Source of the DNA: Sphingobium sp.
GTDB lineage: Bacteria > Pseudomonadota > Alphaproteobacteria > Sphingomonadales > Sphingomonadaceae
Direction of reading: 5' to 3'
Assembly (NCBI GenBank): GCA_030148625.1
Contig: JASBTC010000167.1
Span: 1 to 20,687 of the forward strand
Length of the DNA: 20,687 nucleotides
Shown: in pieces, positions 7,672-14,268 of the stretch
Numbering within the stretch: the stretch's first letter is position 1
How the letters are laid out: each line of letters begins with the position of its first letter
Position numbers and translations under genes: made by a program
Notes under the pieces: generated by a model
What the model was told of the DNA's origin: nothing
What the model saw: only the letters and a program-made list of their open reading frames with translations
Databases searched by the model: none

Positions 7672-9287
7672 AGCATCGTCTCATATGCGTGGCCGGTGAA
7701 GCGCATCGCGCCCTCCGCCGCCAGCACGCCGCGATAATGCGCTTCCTCGAACAGCGATAGCCCGCTCAGGTCCGAATGCGCCAGGAAGACGGGTGGGCGC
7801 GTCGCCGCCGCGGCTTGCGGTGCGGCCTGCCAGATGAAGCCGGGGGTGGGACGGATCATCGCATGGCCCCAGCGCCAGATGTCGATGCTGCGGATCGCGC
7901 CCTCCAGATCGGGATTGGTCGCCAGCAGATCGTCGGCGACGATCCGGCGCCAGTCCTCGGCCGGGCGCTCGACGAGCAGGCGGCGCGCGGCGGCGGGCGC
8001 CATGGTCGACAAGGGCAGATACCAGGTCAGCACCGTCTCGTTGCGACGCGCACCGATCGTCTGGTGAGTCGCGACGACATAGCCGAGCGCTTCGGACGTC
8101 GCGGAGACATTGTCCCAGGCCAGTTTCGCGCCGCGCCCGGCGGGATGCCGGTCGACCGTGACATTGGCGATCAGCCAGGGTGCGTAGCCAAAGGCTTTTG
8201 CGGGCGCCGTCAGTTCGGGTGCGATCCGTGCCGCGACGAAATGCGGCATGGCGAGGATCGCGGCGGCCGCGCGCGTGCGAATGCTGACGCCCCGGGCGAC
8301 GTCGAAACTGTCGATGGCGACGCCGTCCTTGTCGGACAGGGCACGGAACACGATCCGCCCCCGCGCGATCCGAGGTGCGAAGCGCGCGGCCATCGCGCGG
8401 GTCAGTCGCGCATTGCCCTCTGCCCAGGTGAGGACATCGTCGCCCGCGCCGTTCGCGGCCCAGCCGCGCCGGCCCGCGAAATAATGGATGCCCGCCCAGG
8501 CGGAGACGTCGCCGGGCTCGCAGCCATAATCGTCGCGGCAGCAATAGCGCAGATGTGCGCGCAGCACCGGCGATCGCCAGCCCTGCGCATCGAGCCAGTC
8601 GGCAAAGCCGATCCGGTCGAGCGCGAGCAGATCGGCATCCTGCGAACTATAGGCGAGGGGCAGCGCAAAGGCCGGCTTGCCGTCGCTGCCGATCCGCGCG
8701 GCAAACGCCTTCATCGCGGCATCGAACGCGACGAGATCGGCTTCGTCGTCCTCGCTCAGCGCGCTGTGCGGCACCAGCCCTTCCTGCCAGCGACCCTTCC
8801 AGAGCAGCCGTTCTTCGAGATCGGCGCAGAGCTGATAGGGATCATAGACCGGCGCGCCGTCCTGTTCGCCGGTGATCATGCCGAATTGCGTCAGCATGCG
8901 GCGAAGCGCGGTCGCTTCGCGGTTCGCCACCGGCAGATAATGCGCGCCGAGCGGATAGGCGGAGACGGCGTTGCGGCCGCTACGGGCATTGCCGCCCACT
9001 TCGTCTTCCAGTTCGAGCAGGCGGAAATCGTCATGGCCGGCTTGCGTGAGCGCCCAGCCGGCCGCGAGCCCGGCGACGCCGCCGCCCGCAATGACGATGC
9101 CCGTGCGTTCCTCATGCGCGGGCGCGGGGAAACCGCCGTCGCGCAGGCGGTGGCCGCGCGCCATGTCCGCACCGCCCTCATTGCCCGGCGGTGCGCCGCC
9201 TTGTGTCACGCCCCAGCCGATCCCCGCCGCCGCGACGCCGGCACCGGCGCCCGCGATCAGCGTGCGCCTGCTCGGCTGCCAGCTCAT
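7668..9287 (-). CDS. Tat-exported FAD-dependent amine-oxidase-like oxidoreductase
   Basis: This 539-residue flavoprotein has an N-terminal twin-arginine signal (SRRTLIAGAGAGVAAAG, residues 6-22), suggesting export in folded, FAD-loaded form. A dinucleotide-binding motif GGGVAGLAAGWAL (about 73-85) is followed by LLELEDEVGGNARSG, the pattern of the flavin amine oxidase/phytoene desaturase superfamily, with NAD(P)-binding-8 and amino-oxidase-like regions. The start at 9287 is chosen because it gives a 4-base overlap with the upstream synthase gene and begins just before the Tat motif; a longer open frame upstream has no plausible protein sequence. Its place between an aminopropyltransferase gene and speD suggests oxidation of a polyamine or aminopropyl-modified product, but the substrate is not shown by the sequence. 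Confidence 0.85.
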   Translation of the reverse strand: MSWQPSRRTLIAGAGAGVAAAGIGWGVTQGGAPPGNEGGADMARGHRLRDGGFPAPAHEERTGIVIAGGGVAGLAAGWALTQAGHDDFRLLELEDEVGGNARSGRNAVSAYPLGAHYLPVANREATALRRMLTQFGMITGEQDGAPVYDPYQLCADLEERLLWKGRWQEGLVPHSALSEDDEADLVAFDAAMKAFAARIGSDGKPAFALPLAYSSQDADLLALDRIGFADWLDAQGWRSPVLRAHLRYCCRDDYGCEPGDVSAWAGIHYFAGRRGWAANGAGDDVLTWAEGNARLTRAMAARFAPRIARGRIVFRALSDKDGVAIDSFDVARGVSIRTRAAAAILAMPHFVAARIAPELTAPAKAFGYAPWLIANVTVDRHPAGRGAKLAWDNVSATSEALGYVVATHQTIGARRNETVLTWYLPLSTMAPAAARRLLVERPAEDWRRIVADDLLATNPDLEGAIRSIDIWRWGHAMIRPTPGFIWQAAPQAAAATRPPVFLAHSDLSGLSLFEEAHYRGVLAAEGAMRFTGHAYETML

Positions 9288-10834
9288 CCCTCGTACCGCG
9301 CCCATTCGGCGGCGAATTCGCGGACCAGCGCCTGATTGTCGAGCCGGTTCACCGGCATCGGCCGGCGCGCCATGTCGGGCGGGAAATCGAACAGCCGCTC
9401 GGCGGTCTCGGCGGACAGGAAACGCGCACCCGGCAGGATTTGCGCATGAGCGGGAACCGCGCCGTGCGCCGCCAGGATGAAGCCCCATTCGCCGAAGCTC
9501 GGCACATAGGCATGATAGGGTCTGGTCGTCAGGCCCGCCGCCTCGATCGTCGCCGCCACCGTCCAGAAGGCGCCGGGTGCGACGAGCGGTGAGGTGCTCT
9601 GCACCACCGCGACGCCATCGGGCGCGAGCACGCGCGACAGTTCGCGGTAGAAGCTCTCGGTATAGAGTTTGCCGACCGAGAAGTCGGTCGGGTCGGGCAG
9701 GTCGACGATGATCGCGTCATAACGGCCGCGCGCCTCGCGCAGCCAGCGGAAGCCGTCGGCATTGATGACGCGCAGTCGCGGATCGGTCAGCGAGCCGCGA
9801 TTGAGCGCGACCAGCATGTCGCTTTGCGAGAACAGCTTGGTCATCGCCGGATCGAGATCGACCAGGGTGATGTGACGCACGTCAGGATGCTTGAGCACTT
9901 CGCGCGCGGCGAGCCCGTCGCCGCCGCCCAGGATCAGCACCTCGCGGGGATGCGCGACGCGGCCGATCGCCGGATGGACCAAAGCTTCATGATAGCGATA
10001 TTCGTCGCGCGACGAGAATTGCAGATTGCCGTTGAGGAACAGCCTTACATCGTCGCCGTTGCGGGTGAGCACGATGCGCTGGAAGGGCGTGGAAACCGCG
10101 TAGATGACGGGCTCGCCATAGCCGGCGACTTCCGCCCAGCGCTGGAGCCGTTCGGCGACGACGAAGCCGCCGAGCAGCAGGATGGCGGCGGCGATGCCCG
10201 CGATCTTCTCCGCCAGCATCGCGCGCCGCGACGGCAGCATGAACAGCACGGCGAGCGCCACCGCGACATTGAGCAGGCCGAACAGGAATCCGGTGCGGAT
10301 CATGCCCAGCCAGGGCATCAGCACCAGCGGGAACAGCAAAGATGCGGCAAGCGCGCCGACATAGTCGAAGGTCAGCACGTTGGAGACCGTCTCGCTGAAG
10401 GCGAAGCGCCCGCGCAGGATGCGCATCAGCAACGGGATCTCGAGCCCGACGAAGAAACCGATCGCGAGCACCAGCCCGTAGAGCGCGACACGGAAATGGT
10501 CGAGCATCGGGAACAATGTGAACAGCGCCGCGGCGGACCAGCCGCCGAGCAGCGCGATCAGGATTTCGACGCGGACGAACAGGCGCAGTTCGTCGCGCTT
10601 CACATAGCGCGAGCACCAGCTGCCGATCCCCATCGCGAACAGATAGGTGCCGATGACGGTTGAGAATTGCGTGACGCTGTCGCCCAGCAAATAGCTGGCG
10701 ATGGTGCTGGCGAGCAATTCATAGACCAGGCCGCAGGTGGCGACGACGAAGACGGAGACGAGCAGCGCCCCCGCAAATGCCGATCCCTGAGGATGAGAAC
10801 TGGTCGCGTCTTCTTCAGCCGGACTCTCAGCCAT
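9284..10834 (-). CDS. Membrane-fused spermidine synthase-like aminopropyltransferase
   Basis: This 516-residue protein joins an N-terminal membrane domain (about seven hydrophobic segments between residues 20 and 228) to a C-terminal spermidine/spermine synthase domain (about 240-500). The catalytic part keeps the family landmarks: LFLNGNLQFSSRDEYRYHE (Gln272, His282), the decarboxylated-SAM motif GGGDG (303-307), the acidic strand end LVDLD (324-328), NADG (358-361) and the catalytic DLPDP motif (378-382). It would transfer an aminopropyl group from decarboxylated SAM to an amine acceptor, perhaps one at the membrane. Soluble spermidine synthases are about 280-300 residues, so the membrane half is an addition. 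The first eight bases overlap the end of the DUF350 gene. Acceptor specificity (putrescine, spermidine or something else) is unknown. Confidence 0.9.
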   Translation of the reverse strand: MAESPAEEDATSSHPQGSAFAGALLVSVFVVATCGLVYELLASTIASYLLGDSVTQFSTVIGTYLFAMGIGSWCSRYVKRDELRLFVRVEILIALLGGWSAAALFTLFPMLDHFRVALYGLVLAIGFFVGLEIPLLMRILRGRFAFSETVSNVLTFDYVGALAASLLFPLVLMPWLGMIRTGFLFGLLNVAVALAVLFMLPSRRAMLAEKIAGIAAAILLLGGFVVAERLQRWAEVAGYGEPVIYAVSTPFQRIVLTRNGDDVRLFLNGNLQFSSRDEYRYHEALVHPAIGRVAHPREVLILGGGDGLAAREVLKHPDVRHITLVDLDPAMTKLFSQSDMLVALNRGSLTDPRLRVINADGFRWLREARGRYDAIIVDLPDPTDFSVGKLYTESFYRELSRVLAPDGVAVVQSTSPLVAPGAFWTVAATIEAAGLTTRPYHAYVPSFGEWGFILAAHGAVPAHAQILPGARFLSAETAERLFDFPPDMARRPMPVNRLDNQALVREFAAEWARYEG

Positions 10835-11039
10835 GGATGGCGGCGGCGACGATGATCGCGAGCCCGATCGCGACCGCGCCGGCGAACTGCGCGACCGCGC
10901 GGTTCTGCTTCTCGTTGATCTCCTGCCACAATTTGCCGGGGGTCAGCAGGTCGAGGACGACGAAGCCGATGACGAACACGGCGATGCCGATGCCGGCATA
11001 GAGCAGGGTGTTGAGCAGGGCGGGGACCGTGGTGACCAT
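10827..11039 (-). CDS. DUF350 domain-containing membrane protein
   Basis: This 70-residue protein has two membrane helices (about residues 8-32 and 49-68) joined by the DUF350 signature DLLTPGKLWQEINEKQNRAVA. It carries a single DUF350 unit, where many relatives have two in tandem, so it may oligomerise. The start at 11039 is fixed by a perfect AGGAGG Shine-Dalgarno six bases upstream; a longer frame reaching 11111 would add an untypical proline/alanine-rich extension over the preceding small gene. DUF350 proteins such as E. coli YjfL lie next to glutathionylspermidine-synthase-like and PspA genes, which fits the polyamine context here. It overlaps the synthase gene by eight bases. Molecular function is unknown. 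Confidence 0.85.
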   Translation of the reverse strand: MVTTVPALLNTLLYAGIGIAVFVIGFVVLDLLTPGKLWQEINEKQNRAVAQFAGAVAIGLAIIVAAAIHG

Positions 11040-11049
11040 CGCATTCCTC

Positions 11050-11199
11050 CTATTTGTGGTTGGGGCCGCCGGCATAGAAGCCGGCGCGGGTTGCGCGGCC
11101 GCCGTCGGCAAAGGGCGAATATCCGGAAAAGGCGCTCATCAGGAACATGACGACGACGCCGCAGCACCACAGGCCGTAGAGAAAAACGCCCTTGCTCAT
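11050..11199 (-). CDS. Small single-pass membrane protein, 49 residues
   Basis: This 49-residue open frame encodes a protein starting MSKGVFLYGLWCCGVVVMFL and ending in a polar tail, YAGGPNHK. Residues 5-24 form one hydrophobic helix containing a Cys-Cys pair (12-13); the tail carries two arginines and several glycines. Its start codon overlaps the stop of the upstream DUF4178 gene (ATGA, 11196-11199), the same coupling seen at other junctions of this unit, and it ends 10 bases before the DUF350 start, filling what would otherwise be a 156-base gap. I do not recognise a named family. The in-frame position, coupling and membrane helix argue that it is real and works with the neighbouring membrane proteins. 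Confidence 0.78.
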   Translation of the reverse strand: MSKGVFLYGLWCCGVVVMFLMSAFSGYSPFADGGRATRAGFYAGGPNHK

Positions 11200-12524
11200 T
11201 CGTCGTCCCCGTCATCATCGTCGTCGTCGCTGCCGGCGAAATCGCTCTCGCCGCGCCGCGCGGTCTCGAATGTGGCGTGGCGCCACAGCAGGAAACCGAT
11301 CGGCAGGATGACGACGATCAGCGCCAGCCAGAAGTTGGACAGGAAGAAGCCGCCGGGCGCGACCGAAATCTTCAGCGACACCGCGGGCTCCGATCCGCCC
11401 CATCCATCGGATGCGTAGGACGGCGACGATCCCGAACCGCTCCAGCGGCTCGCCGAGGCATCGACGACCAGATCATAGGTCCCGGCGGGCAGAACCGCGA
11501 GCTTGGTCGTCTTGTCGCGGCTGCCCTCGGTCCAGGCGCCGTCGGAATCGCTGCCCGAATAATGTTCGACCAGGCCATAGGCCTCGTAGCTCGCCTGGGT
11601 CTTGCGATCGACCAGCGCATAATCGATGTCGACCCACAGATTGTCGATATCCGGCGCCTCGGCGGCGATCGTCACCGCCTGACTCGGTCGCGGCAGGACG
11701 ATCGGGCCGAAGGTCTGGCTGATCGCTTCGCGGCCCGGGGTCAGCGCCATGGTGAAGGATTGCGCCTCGCCCTTGCGTCCGAACAGAATGATGATGAAGA
11801 CGAGCGCCGCGAGCGTGACCAGCCCGAGCTTGAAGGCGCCTTTCAGGCTCGCGCCATAGGGCGATGGCTGATGCGGCAGCGGCGGCCGGCCGCTCCCCGG
11901 CCAGGGCCTGGGCGGATCGACACCGAAGGCGCCGATCTCCTTGGGCGACAGCAGTTCGTTCAATGTCCAGTTGCGTTCGGATTCATTGCCCTCGAACGAC
12001 AGCATCGTGCCGGGGCGGACATAATCGGCGGTCTGGACCTGTTCGCCCACCGCGACCCGCCAATAGAATTCGCCGAGCACATAATCGACCTGCGCATCGC
12101 CGCGGAAGAACGCGTCATAGGTCTCGCCGTTGACCGACAGCGTGCCGTGCGAGACATATTTCGGCGTCGCGGTCAGCATCGTGCCGAAGTTCCAGCCGCG
12201 CCCGTCCGTCGTCAGCCAGCGATAGCCGTGATAGGGATTGAACAGCAGATATTCTTCCCAGGGATAGGATCCGCCCTCCGACCGGCCGAGATAGCCGATC
12301 GCTTCCCATTCGACCCCGCGCAACGTGCCGCGCGTTCCCAGCGGGATGGTCAGCGCGCGTGCCGCCTCCGCATAGCGTTCGATGATCTGGACGTCGGGGT
12401 TGGTGACGTCGAGCACGCTGCTGCAATATTGGCAGACGATCGTGACGGTGTAGCCAGCCGCACGCATTTCGACGGTGCCGCCGCATGCGGGACAGGTGAG
12501 CGGGTTGACGGCGGGATCGGTCAT
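11196..12524 (-). CDS. Zinc-ribbon DUF4178 protein with membrane helices
   Basis: This 442-residue protein begins with a zinc ribbon (CPAC at 11-14 and CQYC at 31-34), followed by a DUF4178 domain (about 60-190, GTRGTLRGVEWEAIGYLGR... EEYLLFNPYHGYRWL). A proline-rich linker leads to a first membrane helix (about 232-250), a roughly 140-residue region likely outside the cytoplasm, a second membrane helix (about 393-413) and a very acidic tail (SDDDDDDGDDE). Two helices would put the zinc ribbon, DUF4178 and tail on the cytoplasmic side. Function is unknown; DUF4178 proteins recur beside polyamine and SPFH genes. It overlaps the neighbouring genes by four bases on each side and is a longer relative of the protein encoded just upstream. 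Confidence 0.85.
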   Translation of the reverse strand: MTDPAVNPLTCPACGGTVEMRAAGYTVTIVCQYCSSVLDVTNPDVQIIERYAEAARALTIPLGTRGTLRGVEWEAIGYLGRSEGGSYPWEEYLLFNPYHGYRWLTTDGRGWNFGTMLTATPKYVSHGTLSVNGETYDAFFRGDAQVDYVLGEFYWRVAVGEQVQTADYVRPGTMLSFEGNESERNWTLNELLSPKEIGAFGVDPPRPWPGSGRPPLPHQPSPYGASLKGAFKLGLVTLAALVFIIILFGRKGEAQSFTMALTPGREAISQTFGPIVLPRPSQAVTIAAEAPDIDNLWVDIDYALVDRKTQASYEAYGLVEHYSGSDSDGAWTEGSRDKTTKLAVLPAGTYDLVVDASASRWSGSGSSPSYASDGWGGSEPAVSLKISVAPGGFFLSNFWLALIVVILPIGFLLWRHATFETARRGESDFAGSDDDDDDGDDE

Positions 12525-13192
12525 GCCGCGAAGCTCGGGATCGTCCAGCCGTCGAGCGCGCGCAGATCCTGCGGCCCGAGCTCGGCAAGCGTCACATAGC
12601 GGCCGGTGTAGAGCGACGCTTCGGTCCCGTCATGCTGGAAGCTGGCGCAGGCGCCGACGGCCGAGCGGAAATCGACGCTCTTCACTTTCCAGCCCGCTGG
12701 CGCGCTGAACGGCAGTTCGCCTTCGCAGGCGATGCAGACCGCGTCCTTGATGTCGGCCACCTGATAGTCGATCCCGTCGATCTTGGCTTCTTCGCCCGGC
12801 TTGGCGTTGCCGCCTTTGGCGAGATGCGAGACCACGCGCGCCAGCGACCCCTTGAGCGGTTTTTCGAACAGCAGCATGAACTGTCCCATCGCTTCGCCCA
12901 GCCAGGCGTCGCGGCCGTCGGCGAACAGCAACAGCCATTCGTTCCACGCGCCGTCGCTCCAGCCCCAGCGGACACGGCCGATCACGTCGAATGCCTGGCC
13001 GTCGAAGCTGCCACGCGTGCCGATCCGGATCGGGCTGACGTCGAAGGGCAGCACTGCCATTTCGCCGGCAGCGCGGACACCATCGTCGATCCGGGTGACG
13101 GCGGTCCGGCAATAGTCGCACACTTTCACCGGCAGCGCCGGCGAACGGAACACGACTTCCGCGCCGCAATTGGGGCAATTGACGCTCAGCAT
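12521..13192 (-). CDS. Zinc-ribbon DUF4178 protein, short form
   Basis: This 223-residue protein has an N-terminal zinc ribbon (CPNC at 6-9 and CDYC at 25-28) followed by a DUF4178 domain in which IGTRGSFDGQAFDVIGRVRWGWSDGAWNEWLLLFADGRDAWL is plainly related to the domain in the next gene. There is no membrane helix, so it is probably a cytoplasmic protein or a peripheral partner of the longer one. A CIAC pair (about residues 153-156) might hold a second metal site. It starts seven bases after the SPFH gene ends and overlaps the next gene by four bases. The function is not known; the ribbon-plus-DUF4178 layout suggests a protein-protein scaffold. Confidence 0.85.
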   Translation of the reverse strand: MLSVNCPNCGAEVVFRSPALPVKVCDYCRTAVTRIDDGVRAAGEMAVLPFDVSPIRIGTRGSFDGQAFDVIGRVRWGWSDGAWNEWLLLFADGRDAWLGEAMGQFMLLFEKPLKGSLARVVSHLAKGGNAKPGEEAKIDGIDYQVADIKDAVCIACEGELPFSAPAGWKVKSVDFRSAVGACASFQHDGTEASLYTGRYVTLAELGPQDLRALDGWTIPSFAA

Positions 13193-13199
13193 CGCCGCG

Positions 13200-14186
13200 T
13201 CAGCGGATCCGGCCCAGCAACTCCGCCTTTTTCGCGTCGAACTCCGCCTGTGTGATCGCGCCGATGGTCAGCAGCTTGTGCAGCTTCTCGACCAGTGCGA
13301 ACGGATCCTCGGCGGGAGCGGACGGCTGCGCCGCGCCGCCGAGTGCGCCGGCCATGGTCTGCCCGATCGCGAGCCCCGCCGCGGCGCCGGCGCCGATGCC
13401 CGCCATGCCGCCCGGCTGCGCCGCCGCGACCTCGATCGCTTCGGCCGCCTGGAATTTGGCATAGCGGTCGAGATCTCCGAGCACGCGCATCGAGCTGGAC
13501 TTGTCGAGATGCTTCTGCACTTCCTCGGGCAAGGACAGGCTTTCGACGAAGAAGCTGCCGACCTTCAGGCCCCATTGCTCGAACGAAGGCGTCACGGCGG
13601 CCTTGAGTGCGTCGGAAAAGGCGGTCTGGCTGGCGGCGAGATCGAGGAACGGCGTACCGCCGCCGCCCAGGCCGGTCGCGATCGCCGTCGCGATCGCGGC
13701 GCGTAGCTGCGGCTCGACATCGGCGACGGTCATCCGCTCGAGCGTACCGACCAGCTTGTGCATGAAGGCGGCGACATTCTCGACGCGGAAGGAATAGCTG
13801 CCGAAGGCGCGGATACGCAGCGGCCCCAGTTCGGGATCGCGCAGCGTCACCGGCTGGGCGGTGCCCCATTTCAGATTGATCTGTTCCTTCTGCGAAAAGA
13901 AATAGACGTCCGACTTGAACGGCGATTTGAAGGCCTTGTCCCAATTTGCGAGCGCGGTCAGGATCGGCAGCGTCGAGGTTTCGAGCGTGTAGAGGCCGGG
14001 ACCGAACATGTCGGCGATCGTGCCCTCATTGTAGAAGGCGGCAACCTGCCCCTCGCGCACCGTCAATTGCGCGCCGTTCTGGATCTCGCGATCCTGCATC
14101 GGATAGCGCCAGGCGAGCAGACCCGGCTCTTCCACCCAGTCGATGACGTCGACAAATTGTTTCGACAGAAAATCAAGCACGCCCAT
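13200..14186 (-). CDS. SPFH/band-7 domain protein with C-terminal SHOCT motif
   Basis: This 328-residue protein belongs to the bacterial SPFH branch often annotated as virion-core-protein-like (YdjI-type). The SPFH-like core covers about residues 20-245 (LTVREGQVAAFYNEGTIADMFGPGLYTLET...). It is followed by an Ala/Gly-rich hydrophobic segment (about 258-285) and a short SHOCT-type helix pair at the end (about 295-328, LVEKLHKLLTIGAITQAEFDAKKAELL). Such proteins form membrane-associated oligomeric scaffolds. There is no classic N-terminal anchor. The ATG at 14186 is chosen because AAAGGG lies six bases upstream; a TTG five codons earlier is less likely. It is the first gene of the unit that runs to speD and follows a candidate promoter at 14213-14240. 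Confidence 0.88.
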   Translation of the reverse strand: MGVLDFLSKQFVDVIDWVEEPGLLAWRYPMQDREIQNGAQLTVREGQVAAFYNEGTIADMFGPGLYTLETSTLPILTALANWDKAFKSPFKSDVYFFSQKEQINLKWGTAQPVTLRDPELGPLRIRAFGSYSFRVENVAAFMHKLVGTLERMTVADVEPQLRAAIATAIATGLGGGGTPFLDLAASQTAFSDALKAAVTPSFEQWGLKVGSFFVESLSLPEEVQKHLDKSSSMRVLGDLDRYAKFQAAEAIEVAAAQPGGMAGIGAGAAAGLAIGQTMAGALGGAAQPSAPAEDPFALVEKLHKLLTIGAITQAEFDAKKAELLGRIR

Positions 14187-14212
14187 GTCGATCCCTTTCA
14201 AGGTTCGTCATG

Positions 14213-14240
14213 ATAATAAGGCCGCCCCGCGCCCTGAAAA
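14213..14240 (-). promoter_or_regulatory. Candidate promoter of the SPFH-polyamine operon
   Basis: Read on the minus strand, TTTTCA (14235-14240) and TATTAT (14213-14218) are separated by 16 bases and lie just upstream of the SPFH start codon, giving a leader of about 20 bases. The two hexamers match the sigma-70 consensus at 4 of 6 and 5 of 6 positions. It lies in the 82-base gap after the M28 peptidase gene, so the operon can be transcribed on its own. No convincing terminator for the peptidase gene is visible, so read-through is possible. Confidence 0.45.
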
Positions 14241-14268
14241 GGGGAATCGGTGTGTCGGCCCATGGCGA

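Larger units (their letters stand above)
7288..14186 (-). other. Eight-gene SPFH-polyamine operon
   Basis: Eight minus-strand genes are joined with gaps of 7 and 10 bases or overlaps of 4, 4, 8, 4 and 4 bases. The order is SPFH-SHOCT, ribbon-DUF4178, ribbon-DUF4178 with membrane helices, 49-residue membrane protein, DUF350, membrane-fused aminopropyltransferase, Tat-signal flavoenzyme and speD. No terminator or promoter-sized gap is seen inside. The arrangement implies one transcript and coordinated stoichiometry of a membrane complex using decarboxylated SAM. Confidence 0.85.

Noticed and set aside
7776..9335. A 519-codon open frame on the plus strand across the FAD oxidoreductase gene
   Set aside because: The minus strand has a Tat signal and flavin-binding motifs with coupled overlaps; the plus-strand product has no domain features.
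9288..9488. N-terminal extension of the FAD oxidoreductase by 67 codons
   Set aside because: It lies wholly inside the synthase gene, is Arg-rich without motifs, and would bury the Tat signal.
11040..11111. N-terminal extension of the DUF350 protein
   Set aside because: The perfect AGGAGG motif directs initiation at 11039, and the extension overlaps the 49-residue gene in another frame.
11196..11230. GAC/GAT codon run at the end of the DUF4178 gene as a microsatellite repeat
   Set aside because: The run uses mixed codons and encodes an acidic tail; it is better explained as coding sequence than as an unstable repeat.
7288..14186. Phage shock (Psp) locus
   Set aside because: No PspA/IM30 coiled-coil protein or PspF/PspC homologue is encoded; only the neighbouring families overlap with Psp-linked loci.
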